A DNA stretch of 64,000 bases from Cotesia glomerata (lineage: Eukaryota; Arthropoda; Insecta; Hymenoptera; Braconidae), in the NCBI RefSeq assembly GCF_020080835.1, contig NC_058163.1:10085113-10149112 (forward strand). The letters are read 5' to 3'. Shown here in pieces: positions 49,697 through 61,912 of the stretch. A program made the position numbers and the translations under genes. Under the pieces are notes generated by a model that did no database searches, was not told the origin of the DNA, and saw nothing but the letters and a program-made list of their open reading frames with translations. Within the stretch, counting starts at the first letter, position 1. The number at the start of each line of letters is the position of its first letter.

Positions 49697-49858
49697 CTCT
49701 CTAAACATGAATTAGTGAAAATTAACTTGAATAAGTGAATATTCACTATTTCCAAGTGCCAATCGTACTACTGATTCGAACCAGTGGTACGATTGGGACT
49801 TGGAAATAGTGAATATTCACTTATTCAAGTAAATTTTCACTAATTCATGTTTAGAGAG
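49697..49858. mobile_element. 162-bp hairpin MITE, TA duplication
   Basis: Arms of about 70 bases beginning CTCTCTAAACATGAATTAGT are almost perfectly inverted around a short loop (ctactgattcgaaccagtgg). TA flanks lie at 49695-49696 and 49859-49860. Confidence 0.8.
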
Positions 49859-50200
49859 TATGTGTATACTTAATGGTTAGATTAGTAATAATAATAATAA
49901 TTTAACTGCCAACCGTACGGAGAAGGTCTCAGTCGGTAATTTTTGTATAGTTGAGTTGCCTCTACTGGTGTACAGTGGTACATAGGGTGGTATATAGGGT
50001 GTGCCAAAATATAACTTCCGTGGAGAACCTTTTAAAATTGGAATTTTGAGTTCCACTTTTAACAGGGGCTACGTTTGGGCATTTCCTGAGATATTTTGGT
50101 GTGAGACGATGTATTTGATTTTCATAGAATTTTTTAACAAAAGCTTAGTTTGGGCATTTCCGTTGAAAATTCAAAATTTGGCCGGAAGTACCCAATTAAA

Positions 50201-51339
50201 TAAATTTTTACAATTCATAACAAAGACGATTAAAAACATAGTAATCATACAAAATAAGCACTAAGAAATTTAAAATACAAAAGATAGCTAAAAATGATTT
50301 GATTTTCCTGTGACCGCTGCTCCAGGAAGTTATAAAGTTATTTGCGATCGATTGTCCTGTAATTTTTAAAACACACCAAGATTTTGCTTATAATCTTAGT
50401 ATAAAATCTTTTCGAGGACCCGGAACTGCCATCACCTCCTGTGACCGCTGCTCCAGGAAGTTGTACTGATACTTGCGACCGATTGTCTTGTAATTTTTAA
50501 AACACACTAAGATTTTGCTTTTAATCTTGGTAAAAAATATTTTCGAGGACCCGGAACTCCCAACAGCTCCTGTGACCGCTGCTCCAGGAAGTATATATCC
50601 TCATAAATATTTTTTACCGAGATTAAAAACAAAATCTTTATTCGTTTTAAGAATTATAGGACAATAGATCGCAAATAACTGTACAACTTCCTGGAGCAGC
50701 GGTCATAGGAGCTGTTGGCAGTTCCGGGTCCTCGAAAATATTTTTCACGATAATTAAAAGTAAAATCTCTGTGGATTTTAAAAATTACAGGACAATAGGT
50801 CACAAATATCGGTACAAATCCCTGGAGCAGCGGTCACAGGAGCTGTTGGCAGTTCCGGGTCCACATAGTTATTTTTTACCAAGATTAAAAGCGAAATCTC
50901 TGTGGGGTTTAAGAATTACAGGAAAATAGGTCGTAAATATCGTTTCAACTCCTTGGAGCAGCGGTCACAGGAACTGTTGGGAGTTCCGGGTCCTCGAAAA
51001 TATTTTTTACCAAGATTAAAAGCTAAATCTTAGTGTGTTTTAAAAATTACAAGACAATCGGTCGCAAGTATCAATACAACTTCCTGGAGCAGCGGTCACA
51101 GGAGCTGATGGCAGTTCCGGGTCCTCGAAAAGATTTTTTACTAAGATTACAAGCAAAATCTTGGTGTGTTTTAAAAATTACAGGACAATCGATCGCAAAT
51201 AACTTTATAACTTCCTGGAGCAGCGGTCACAGGAAAATCAATTCATTTTTAACTATCTTTTGTATTTTAAATTTCTTAGTGCTTATTTTGTATGATTACT
51301 ATGTTTTTAATCGTCTTTGTTATGAATTGTAAAAATTTA
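50201..51339. mobile_element. inverted-repeat element with an array of a GC-rich 23-bp box
   Basis: Outer arms TAAATTTTTACAATTC (50201) and GAATTGTAAAAATTTA (51324) are inverted, and the similarity runs inward through aaagacgattaaaaacatag. Inside, the box CTGTGACCGCTGCTCCAGG occurs three times forward (near 50307, 50438, 50569) and five times inverted (near 50688, 50821, 50949, 51080, 51211), spaced about 131 bases apart. The orientation flips near 50600. It encodes no recognisable protein. Confidence 0.8.
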
Positions 51340-52748
51340 TATTTGTAAATATTTAGAGATGTCCAAAATTAAAGATATCTAAATTTACTGGTCTATATTT
51401 AGAGATGGCTTTTATAATTTTATGCTTATCTTTTTTAAAATAATTCCAATTTTTATGGTAACTAAATTTTTACATTACTACCTTTATTATTATCAAAATT
51501 TTTAATTATCCTTATTTAGACGAATAATTTTTTTATTATTTCTAATATAATATTTATATAAATTTTTTACTTAGTGATTTCTTTATTTAGAGTTGTCCAA
51601 ATTTGGATGTTTCCATTTTCCGTAAAATTCTTGACCGGTACGAATCATTGAAAGGCATTGTACGTAACGAAAACCATTTAATAGTTATTTTAATAAATAT
51701 AAATCTTAATATGCCACAAGAGCAATTATTTTCTGAAGTTTCTTCACAAAAAATTTGTAAAAAAATGAAATCTGATTTTACATCATTTTTATGATAAGAT
51801 ATTGAATATTTAAGTAATATTACACACACATAATAGAATTGTAAAATTTTCACTGGAACAATATTATTTATTTATTTTTTTTTTTATATTGTTATCGAAA
51901 TTATCGTCAATTTTAATTCGTCAAGTCACGGGATTACTCTAAAAAATGATCCCTGAAAGAACAAATAATTATATATTATTATTTATTATAATACTATAAT
52001 TGGTTCGAGGGCGAAGCCACTCTTGAAATAATTGATTAGGAAGTTTGATTAAAAATAATTTATAAGTTAATCTATTATCATTTGACTTATTTCATTACGA
52101 GCTTGTTTGACCGCGTTTTTTCAACTGGACTGGTTTTGCATAAATTTAAGAAGTTATTATTTGAAATTCATTTTCCATGGGATATTGTTAATTGAGACAT
52201 TACTGTTTGACTTAAAATTTCCGGAGATTATATTGTCTGAGACATTTTTGTCCACAGATTTTTCCTTGAGCCATTTCTTCTGAGACAAAATGACGTGGAT
52301 CGAAAATTATCTTAAGAAATTTACCAGTAAAAGTAAAAAAAAAAAAACTATAAATGCAATTTTTTTGAAATATTTTTTAAGTCCTAATTATACATTTATT
52401 GAGGTTGTAAAATAAAATTGTTTTGAGATTTTATTGGATTAGTTTGATTCAAGTCTGAGACCCATAAAAAATTTTTTAAAAAAGAATCCGTGTCATTCCG
52501 TCTCAGAAAAAACATCCTGAGAAAATATTTTTAAAAAATTTCATTTATAGTTCTTTTTTAACTTCTACTGGTGAATTTTTTTTAAAACTATCATATAATT
52601 AGTGAATTTATTTCGTAAATTTGAAAAATTTCAGCTATTTAGTTCAGTATCATGTTCATCATCTATTTTTTATTTTTTTCATAATTTTTTTGTCTTTTGG
52701 TTGTAAATGATAATTTTTTGTTGTATTTGATAAAAATCATTATCAAAG
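51340..52748. other. AT-rich non-coding sequence downstream of the carboxypeptidase gene
   Basis: The phrase tttagagatgtccaaa recurs loosely around 51355 and 51588, and 52160-52300 has repeated gagacattt words. No exon recognised. Confidence 0.55.
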
Positions 52749-52754
52749 TTTATT
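52749..52754 (-). terminator. poly(A) signal of the carboxypeptidase gene
   Basis: AATAAA on the minus strand about 40 bases after the stop codon. Confidence 0.6.
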
Positions 52755-52794
52755 ATTAACTATATAATCACTGAAGTAACTTCGTTCAATAGTG

Positions 52795-55614
52795 TTATGC
52801 TTCAGCTTCTTTAAACAGTGTAATCAACGAGTCTAGAGTCTCTTGTCCTGTTGGAATTATTTGGTCAGCAGGTAATAGGAAACCATATCTTCCTTTATCT
52901 CGTAATTCATAAGTGTATGAAATTCGAGTTTTGAAGGTAGCCTTTACCCAATCCATAGAACTTCCGCTAGCAACGTCTGGAGAAAATTATCAGTTTCAAT
53001 ATATAAATTCAAATACACTTATAACTTATTAATCAATTTCGATGTACTTACAAATAGTCTCAGCGATATTTCCTGTGACGTATTGTGTTCCGTATCTTTT
53101 TGAAATAGCATCAATTGTTTTTAGGCCAATTGCTTTCTGTAGACAGTTTAATACTATTATTTTATTGCATGTCTTTTAAATAATCAAGAAAAAAATTTTT
53201 CTCGTTTATGTAAATTTGCATACATTTAATTCACTATTTTCAAAATCTCGCTATGAAAATCAATCATTTTTAAAAATCGGGAAGTTGGTTTCTCCTCAGT
53301 TTTTGAAAATCGAGTTCCTATTAAATCTCTGCGTTTTGGGTCCAAGGAAAAGCTATTTCTACTGTTCCTACTACTTGAACGAACTTTATGGTGTTTGAAA
53401 GGGTTTCACTAACCTTAGATTTCCTAAAAATTTGAACTGATTTGGTCCGACAAGTTTTAGAAAATCTCAAAAATATAATTAACAAAAAAAATTTGCACAC
53501 ATTTAAAATTTTTGAAGTAAATTTTATTTTTCAGCTTCTAAAGTTTCACGAGGAAGCCAATAAAATTTCATAATAAAGTCACATAAAATAAGCCAAATTT
53601 GAAAAAAACTTTTTTTTTAGTTAAAAAAAAAAATTAGAAGTGATTGTTGCCACATCTTGAAACTAGTGCGAATTTTTGCAGAATTAGTTGAAGTTTTTAT
53701 TTAAGTAAAAAATAAAAAATTAGGAAAACGGTTGACCCTGAAGGCCATTCCTACAACTTCCCGCTAATTCCATACCTAAGCGCTTAAAATTGTGACGTTT
53801 TTCTTCGAGCTTAAAACCCTGATAGAAGTTTAATAAAACACTATTCTTAAAATTTTCAAACTGCAATTACTTTTGAATGAATAAACCGATTTTCACGCGG
53901 TTGGCAGCATTCGACGCAGTTTTTCAAATCATGATTTACTTTTTAACACCAATTGATCAGACCGAAGATTTTGGAAAAATTTGAAAAATTCACTTTTTCC
54001 GAATTTGTTCGACAACGATAACTCACGAACCAATCAACCGATTTCGACGTTCTAGGATAATACCGACGTGGTTTTTTGAGCTCGTATAGTTATATCATCA
54101 CATTAAAAACAATCCGAAAAGAAATATCGGAGTTAAGTTAAAAAAAGACTCGTTCCCAAATTTTTCGTCAACGATATCTCTCGAACCAATCAACCGATGA
54201 AGTCGTTCAAAAGTAATAAGCATTTTACATACAGCCACACACACACCCACACACACAGAGTGAAAATTTTTTGTTAGTTATTTAGAAATTTAAAGCATTA
54301 TATAATTTTATTGTAAAGTAAAAGACAAAAGAAATGTATAATACAAACCAATTCATTATGATTGTCAAGATGTGCCGTAGTATGACCATACGGAAAAAGA
54401 AGTAACTGTGAATAACTATGGAAAGCTATGTAGGCGAAAAACTTTTCACCAATTGACGTAATATATTCAGATATTGTTTTGGTCTCTATATCAGAAAATG
54501 CACTTGAACCAGCATATGTTTCAGCGCAAGGAAAACTACTCGCTCCACCTTCTACAAGTGATTAGAAAAACAATGCAATAGCAATACAATGAATTTGTTA
54601 TTATTTATCTTTAAAAAATCAACTTACGGTTCCATTTGTAACCCCAATTCCGGTTAGGATCTGATCCATAACATATTTTGGTATAAGGTTTCCTAGTTTT
54701 ACGCCACAATCGGTCCTGAACAAACAAAAAAAAATAATAAATGTTGAAAATAGAAAGGGAAATGGCATTGACATTATTAGATACGAGAAAATAAACTGTG
54801 GGGAACACCTGTATGCATACTAATGGCTAATTTTAATTGAATTCAATATGTAATTACAATGACACTTACCTTGTCGTGAGTATACGCAAAACCGTCTGGG
54901 TTGAATACCGGAAATATATACCAATCATGCTTCTCTGCTAATTCTCTGACCTCTGTTTGTTGACTAGTGAGTAATTCATTAAGTATGAAGGTCACAGTAG
55001 CTGAGGTAATCCATTCTCGTGCATGAATATTACCCTCAATAAAAATTCCAGGATTACCTTCTTTGAATGACACTTTAACACCCTTTATTTCTCTATCTTC
55101 ATATGTTTTTCCAGCTACAACTACTTTCACTTTATCTGGATATGTTTTTTCCAACGAGTCTAACCACACATAAATCTCTTCCAGAGAGTGATAACTTTGC
55201 CAATCAAATCCGGCACTAATTAATTTATTGTGCGACAAAATTTCATTTTCCATTAAATCTTGGACATTTTCAATGTGTACCTTACACTCTATTCCAGATG
55301 CGTTCATTAATTGTTTAAACTCTTTTAGTTTCTTAGGAGAAACCATTACATCTGCAGAACTGTTTACAAAATGTGGACCATCCCAGAAGGAGTACTAAAA
55401 TATATTTTTTTAATTATTAATCACAAACTGATTAAAGTTTTTTTTTTTAGTTTATCAAATAATACTGTACCCCTGATATTTCCGATATCTCATGCAGAAA
55501 ATTATTTTGTTGAGTAGTTTTGGGGACTACTCTGAATACTTGATAATTGTCATACCTTCTGGTTTGACCTGCTATTAATCCTAAGAAAGCCACTAGAATT
55601 CCTAATCGAAGCAT
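52795..55614 (-). CDS. M14A zinc carboxypeptidase, carboxypeptidase A-like, complete (6 exons)
   Basis: Exons on the minus strand: 55614-55471, 55394-54870, 54715-54628, 54551-54349, 53136-53052, 52976-52795. They total 1227 bases (408 residues plus stop), the usual size. The N-terminus MLRLGILVAFLGLIAGQT is a signal peptide and a ~90-residue activation propeptide follows, so the product is a secreted zymogen, probably digestive. Zinc ligands are His and Glu of HAREW and His of AFHSYSQ. Substrate-binding residues appear in DRLWRKTR (Arg127-like) and DPNRNWG (Asn144/Arg145-like), the Tyr248-like residue in YVASG, and the catalytic Glu in TYELRDKGRYGF. The specificity residue before DW in SGSSMDW is Met, hydrophobic as in A-type enzymes and not the Asp of B-type. 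All introns have GT-AG ends; the first donor (GTACAG) is the weakest. Confidence 0.93.
53220..53480 (-). repeat. diverged CA-family fragment in intron 5' of exon 5
   Basis: Phrases such as aaaatcgggaagtt, tgaaaatcgagtt and ctaaccttagattt match the family's minus-strand form in degraded order. Confidence 0.4.
53722..54262 (+). repeat. partial CA-family repeat in the carboxypeptidase intron
   Basis: It begins aggaaaacggttgaccctga with AACTTCCCGCTAA and runs through the gaacgaatcaaccgat phrases to a short, interrupted CA tract (54238-54258). The family's 3' part is missing. It lies between exons 4 and 5 of the carboxypeptidase gene, antisense to it. Confidence 0.7.
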
Positions 55615-56062
55615 TTCTTTAAAAAAAAAAAAAAAAAATTATTTGGCTTATAAAAAGTTGAAAGAAAATAAGAATGAAATCCCGAAGCAGCATTAGAATT
55701 AATTTCTAAGATTAATATAACTTTGTTTTTTACACAAATAAAAATAAAATATCACCCTGATTACAACACATAAATATTTAATTTGGTCTAGTAAATTCAC
55801 TCCGCGAAAAATATATGGATCGTTCCTCTGTATAAAATCATTTTTTCAAGAAGAACCCTGTCAATGGTTTTCAAATTCTATAGCAGTACTTTCTATATTT
55901 AAATAGTAATAAAACAAATTCCTGCAAATTTGGACCCTTGTAGTATCAAGTTGTTTTAAGGTACTAATTCTTTTCACTTCGCCGAATTTCAAGTTAGTTA
56001 CTTTTTCAATCATTTTTTTTTTTTTTTGAATAAATACAATTTTAATCACATTGCAAATATTG

Positions 56063-56095
<33 letters not shown>

Positions 56096-56941
56096 CAGAC
56101 AGTTTTTATAATCTTACAGTGAGATATTAATAAATTTTGATATTTTTTCCAAATCCTGAGAATTTTTTACACACAATAGGACTCTATTGCGATGAGCTCA
56201 TTTTTTAATTCAAATATAGATAATGTGACTATGCTATGTTACTTTTTTTTGATAATACTGAATATTTTTAATAAAAAATATAAGCAGTCATAGGAATCGC
56301 AGAAATTTACTCTCATTTCACTCTCGATTTTTTATAGTGTACAATATTGTGAACCCATAAGTTTTGCCCCTGCCAAAAATAACTCGTCGTGGCTAAAGAA
56401 GTTTTCACTTCAAGAAACATTTGTTTTCATAATTTTCAACTTGAAGAATCCAAACAATATATGGGCCTTTTAAACAATTTAAATACTGAATCAAATTAAA
56501 ATTTTCGATTTCACAAAATTTGTCACATATTATTGATTATTTTGCAATTTTGTAAGAGCGATTTTAGGCATATAACTATATATCATTTCTTAAAACAATC
56601 GCTGTATTTCGACAAAAATTTTTTTTTAAGATTTAATGTAGAAAACAATTCCACAGAATTTAAAAATGGTCGGTGGAGTAGCCAAAAATGATTTTACATG
56701 GTTGACTGACCATGTTGACTGACCCATGTACACTGAAAAAATGAGACGTTGGACTCACACTGTTTTTTCTACAGAAAGGAGATAAAATAAGTAGTTGAGT
56801 CGACCTACTTTTTATAGACACTGAATTCGCATAAATAAATATAAAATTTTCGCAAAATTTAATTCTACAATTCAACATGAAAATAAACGTTAATGCAAAG
56901 AAATACGGTACACACTTATAAAAATGTAAAATACGCCTTAC

Positions 56942-56975
56942 CTTTTTCAAGTGTGCCACTCAATAGTACAATCCT
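56942..56975 (-). promoter_or_regulatory. possible non-coding first exon of the carboxypeptidase gene
   Basis: A donor AAAG|GTAAGGCG lies at 56942/56941 on the minus strand, some 30-60 bases downstream of a TATA box. An acceptor with a long T run (tttttaaag) lies two bases before the ATG at 55614. Splicing these would give a short 5' UTR exon and a 1.3-kb 5' UTR intron. The transcription start is not determined. Confidence 0.45.
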
Positions 56976-57000
56976 CAGTAACGCTGCAGATATTTATTTA

Positions 57001-57010
57001 CTTTTATATA
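57001..57010 (-). promoter_or_regulatory. TATA box upstream of the carboxypeptidase gene
   Basis: TATATAAAAG on the minus strand, in a locally less AT-monotonous context, at a fitting distance from the putative first exon. Confidence 0.5.
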
Positions 57011-58144
57011 CGCACGACGCGAATACACCCGCATTCATCACTGATTGTTGAAGTTATTTGAAATTCCTATCTCTACCGTCATATCATTTACTTGATTAGG
57101 AAAAAAAATACTGGTAGCAAAAAATTTCTCTGATTATAAAATAAGAACGTAATTGATTGGTTTACTGATTACATCGATTAAAAAAAGTCATCGGTATCAA
57201 TTATGAAATTTAAATAAAGGATTAAGTTTTTAAATATTTATTATATTAATAACTTATTCACAAATATATTAATTTGAAGGAAAAGCGTAGGATAAACTAA
57301 TCTATCATATTTATAAAGGCACATTCACGATTCAAGTCGTTCAAAAGGCTGAAATGAATAATAAATAAAATTAAATAGTAATTTCGTTTCTGCATCGACA
57401 ACTTAACAATAAATTTAACTTTTCCACCATTATCTATTGATAAAATTTAATAATAACTCGTACTTTGACTAATTGATAAAACAGTAACTAGCTATCTAGA
57501 TATTGCTGATAATTGGTTCATATCGGTACTTAAGTAAATTACTTATGATATCTGCGGGGTATTCTAAGCCAAATCTGACAGTAGGCATGAAAAATTTCAA
57601 TTTTTGATTTCTTTAAATTAAACAAATTTTTTGGTAGACTAAAAGAAAAATCCACATTTCTTTGTGTGCTTAAATTATCTAATAATCAGTTGTTAATATT
57701 ATTATTAAATTTCTTTCTATCACTAATTTCTATCTTGCCTACGTCCTTGCTCTTACTATTTAAATGATTGGTATAAAATTATTCAGTAGTTTTCCCAGTG
57801 ACCAATAGATGACAAAAAACAGTCAGAAGTTGTCACTAACAGAGCGATAAAATAAGTAGTTAACTGTAGTAGTTATAAGTAGTTAAGTGTGTTCATAGTC
57901 AGTAAAATGCCTTTCATTGTGTTCTCTGTTTATCTCATTACAGTATACATATATGAATAGTCATCTCTCAGTCTACATTACTTACTAAGGTAAAAGACCC
58001 AGTTATTGACACTGGCGTAGTTGTTTGACACTTGCAATTTTATTCTAATTAAAAAAACAAAATGTTCTAAAAAAATCAATTATCTTAAAATTTACGATTC
58101 AAAAATTATATTTATTAATTTATTAGAGTTGATTTGTTTTTTTT
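57011..58144. other. AT-rich intergenic sequence
   Basis: No gene or element ends recognised. Confidence 0.55.
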
Positions 58145-59735
58145 AACTTCCCGCTAAGAAAATCGAAGATTTTTAAAAATCGGTAAGTTATTGGTTTTAC
58201 CTAGTTTTGCAAAAATCGAGTTTTCATCAGATCTCGACGTTTGAAGGTCACAGGAAGCTTCCCTGACTATCCCCGCGAGGCAATTACTATGTCTGTATGT
58301 ATGTGCCTGCATGTGTGTAATATGTCTGTATGTGTGTATGTGTAGCCGTAAAGCTTAGAAGGGTGTTTCAAAAAGACGAGATTTTTCTTTTGGTGTTCTA
58401 AAGTGATTCCGATAGTATACCTAAAAACAAAAATTTTTGGCGCCCATGTGAAGCTCTTAATATGAATAGTAAAAGGATTTGCCTGTATCCATTTCTCTTT
58501 ATTACATTTTCCATTTAAAATAACACGGGGAAAAAGAATTTTTTTAATTTATTAATTTTATTACTTTGGAACGGTTCATCGTAACAACAATCTTGAAAAA
58601 TGATATTAGTAGGAAATTTTACGCTCTACAAAAACGTTCTGAAGACCAAAATTCCTCAGATTAACGGCTTCCAGAAGATATCCGCGGTCAAAAGATAACA
58701 CCTAATAAAAAATTTTCAAATATTTTCCAATAAAATTACAAAAAATATCACATGCTATATTTTTATTATTTTTTATGTTAAATTACTTCAATTCCGTTAA
58801 CCTGAGACTGTAAACTTTTTTTACCACTTAATTCAATACTTAACCTACGAAATGCACTAATATATAAATATAAACGTTAAAAAATGTCACATAAATGACT
58901 TTTTTGGTCTTTCTTAGAACAAATTTATTTTATATTTTATAAAATTTATAAATTTTTGTAAGAGGAAAATGTAAAGTTCCTTATTACACAAACTCACCAA
59001 ATGATCTTCATCATTGCATATTATTCAAAATAATATGAAAATTCTGTAAATACGTTAAATCAATTAAATCTACTATAAAACTTGGATCAAATGTTTTTTA
59101 TTTGAAAAATATCAACAGAGCTTTATTTAGCTCTGTCTGGTACAGAGTGAGTTTATATACTTATTTAATTTGAGTGTTGTAGCTAATAAGCTCTGTGTTG
59201 GTAAGCCTGGTTGCTCGGTACTAACTTCATTTAGTTGCTTTGCTNNNNNNNNNNNNNNNNNNNNNNNNNNNNNNNNNNNNNNNNNNNNNNNNNNNNNNNN
59301 NNNNNNNNNNNNNNNNNNNNNNNNNNNNNNNNNNNNNNNNNNNNTAACTTTTGAACGGCTGATTCAATTTCATCGCGGTTGGTTCATCACTAAAATTGTA
59401 AATAAATAAACTCGTAAGTTTCAGACTTGGTTATGAGTGGTGGCGCTGAACGCGTCGTGGATAGTGATAATCACGATCCGTTTCGCTGTGGTAAGAAAAC
59501 GTTTTGAGATATTCATTATACAGTTGAGCGTGGTATTCAGTATTCACTGTTTCGAGCATAACTGTATTCGTATGATGAATATGACAATACCGTTTTGAGC
59601 TAATCACGATACTTCGTTCACGATCCACTGGATCGCTATAATAGCAATACCTTTTTCTCCGTGCAGGTATGGAATTAGCGGGAAGTTGCAGGGATGGCCT
59701 CTAGGATGAACCGTTTTTCTAATTTTTTAGGTTTA
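58145..59735 (-). repeat. CA-family repeat copy split by an insertion and an assembly gap
   Basis: On the minus strand the 3' end is at 58145 (aacttcccgctaagaaaatcg) and the 5' end near 59735 (ggaattagcgggaagttgca...). From about 58350 the family is interrupted by unrelated AT-rich sequence that opens gggtgtttcaaaaagacgag, loosely like the ends of the fold-back element at 47037. The interruption contains the second gap, and the family resumes at 59345 (taacttttgaacggctg). Confidence 0.6.
59245..59344. other. assembly gap (100 N)
   Basis: Exactly 100 N. Confidence 0.98.
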
Positions 59736-60193
59736 AAAATAAGCATCAACTTTGGACTTCTATAAATTCATAAATTCAAATTTTTTACGCTGAATTTTTT
59801 GGTAATTAGTTGAATTTTCTTAAACGCTCAAAATGATGAAAAAAAAAAAATTGTTTTTTTCATAAATTATTATTGTAATTTATAAACACTGGTCACTCAC
59901 TATCTTTTGATCAAATAGAGATAGAAATCCGTTTTAATTTAGCATTTATAAAGGGTAAAATATTGAAATTACGTGCGAATTATGAAATTTGCCACTAATA
60001 AAATTTTCTGATTTATTTAATTTTTAACTTCCCGCTAAGAAAATTGAAAATTTTCAAAAAACGGGAAGTTATTGGTTTTACCCCGTTTTTCGAAAATCGA
60101 GTTCTCATCAGATCTTGACGTTTTGAGGTCCTAGGAAGCTTCCCCGAATGTTTCCGCGATGATGTCCGTATGTCTGTCTGTATATTTATATAT

Positions 60194-60988
60194 TGAAATG
60201 AAATTTTAATTTTTACCAACAATCAAAATTTCTTATTAAGCCTTTCAGCCTTGCGGATTCGCTGAAGACCTAATAAGTTTTCTTATAATCAATGAGACAA
60301 TACCGTGTAGGAAACTTATCCGCCAAATTTCTTATAACACGACCTGCGGTAACGGAGAGTTTTTTGGGGTTGATACTTGTCTTTTGCGTAGAGACCCGCG
60401 AAAGAACTCAGACTCGGCCAATATAATCAACTTTATTTACTTACATAAATTCCAGTAGTGTTTTGGAAACCTTGGGTGGCCTCGTGGTCGCAAGTTCGAG
60501 GTGGCGGGTGATTATTATGTAATAATTATACTTATTTACACTGGTATATTCAATTAACAAGTATATTCAAATAAATCAAATAGAAAATATTAACAATAAT
60601 AACTACACTGATTATAATAAATTTAGTTATGAACCAGTAATGCACTTAAAATTAATGAATCGACAGCTAGTGTCTAGATACAGAGAATCGGTAGTGAATA
60701 CCTAGATATTATATGTTTTATAATATTAATATAAGGATAATTAGTACGTAAGGGATCGACAGCTAGTGTCTTGTTTGTCGGTAGTAAATACCTAGTAAAA
60801 AAAATTGTGTTGTATATACTATGACTGACGAGGTCGAAGTGCCGGTCGATGCTCCAGTGCGTCGGGTATTCGGTTTTTCCCCTACTTTCCCCTTACGGCG
60901 CCTAAATATCGACCGAGTTCGATTAGGATAGTACGATTTTCAAGAGAATGTCGCGCAGCTGATCAAGTGGACAATTTGCATTGTCTCA
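60194..60988 (-). mobile_element. solo LTR
   Basis: 795 bp with TG at the left end and CA at the right (TGAAATG...TTGTCTCA), flanked by a 4-bp duplication ATAT (60190-60193, 60989-60992). An AATAAA on the minus strand near 60430 suggests minus orientation. No internal coding region, so LTR-LTR recombination removed the body. It is unrelated in sequence to the Gypsy LTRs at 29616 and 37091. Confidence 0.7.
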
Positions 60989-61044
<56 letters not shown>

Positions 61045-61307
61045 GACCCTCTTATAACTTCCCCTACGGAAAAATTATATATCCTAGAATATATGCTGGG
61101 AATATATCCTAGAATATACTCTAGAATATATGCTGGGATATACGAAAATTCGCCAAAAAATATATGCTAGTATATATCCCAGTATATACCCCGATATATC
61201 AATGGATATATATACTTGAGATCGTATGAGTTTTTTTTGAGATCTATAGTCTGGTCTGTCGTTAGATCTACAGTCTGGTTCATAATCAATGGACGTAACA
61301 CATGCAT

Positions 61308-61451
61308 ATATATCTTAGAATATATCCTAGGATATATTCTCGGATATATCCTAAGATATATTCTCGGATATATCCTAAGATATATACTAGAATATATCCT
61401 AGAATATATTCTAGGATATATCGGAGGATATATTCTAGAATATATCCTAAG
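61308..61451. repeat. 12-bp tandem array, ATATAT plus a variable hexamer
   Basis: Twelve consecutive units of ATATATNNNNNN. The hexamers are mostly palindromic or near-palindromic (CCTAGG, TCTAGA, CCTAAG, TCTCGG). Because the period is a multiple of three and lacks stops, several frames stay open on both strands with YILX or RIYX repeats; these are not genes. Confidence 0.9.
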
Positions 61452-61509
61452 ATATATTTTTTGGCGAATTTTCTTATACTCAGCATATATTCTTGAATAT
61501 ATACTAGGA

Positions 61510-61912
61510 CTAGCTGTTACCTGCCTGCTCCGCTGGGCGTTTATAAAATTGTATTTATACATTTAAATTTGAAATTTAATTGGGGTATTGTATTGACTTA
61601 TAGAGATTTCAAATTTCATCGAATTGGCATTTACCTTTTCATCCATGTGATCATTCGAGCTAATATTTATTGTAACTTTCAATGTGCAATTCGCAGAATA
61701 ACGTGTTCTGACTGTATACCAATTTTTATTAAGATTGGTCAAGCCGTTCTTGAGTTATAAGAAGACATACAGACAGACAGACAGACAGACAGACAAAAAA
61801 AAAAAAAAAGTCGGATGTGAATCACCGCATCATAAAACGATTATTTATCACAAAATTAGATGAAAAAATTGAATGTACAGACAGAGTCAATAGATTTATA
61901 TAGTAGTATAGA
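61510..61912 (-). mobile_element. non-autonomous Helitron nested in the TIR element
   Basis: On the minus strand it begins TCTATACTACTATATAAATC and ends AACAGCTAG, inserted between A and T. A near-perfect hairpin GCCCAGCGGAGCAGGC lies just before the 3' end, as usual for Helitrons. A (CAGA)n tract at about 61767-61794 is internal. 403 bp, non-coding. Confidence 0.85.

Noticed and set aside
50307..51233. CRISPR-like array (repeated 23-bp box)
   Set aside because: Spacing of about 131 bp, orientation flip, similar spacers and a eukaryotic context rule it out.
61167..61566. Overlapping open frames on both strands rich in YILG and RIYP repeats
   Set aside because: They arise from the 12-bp array, whose period is a multiple of three and lacks stops.
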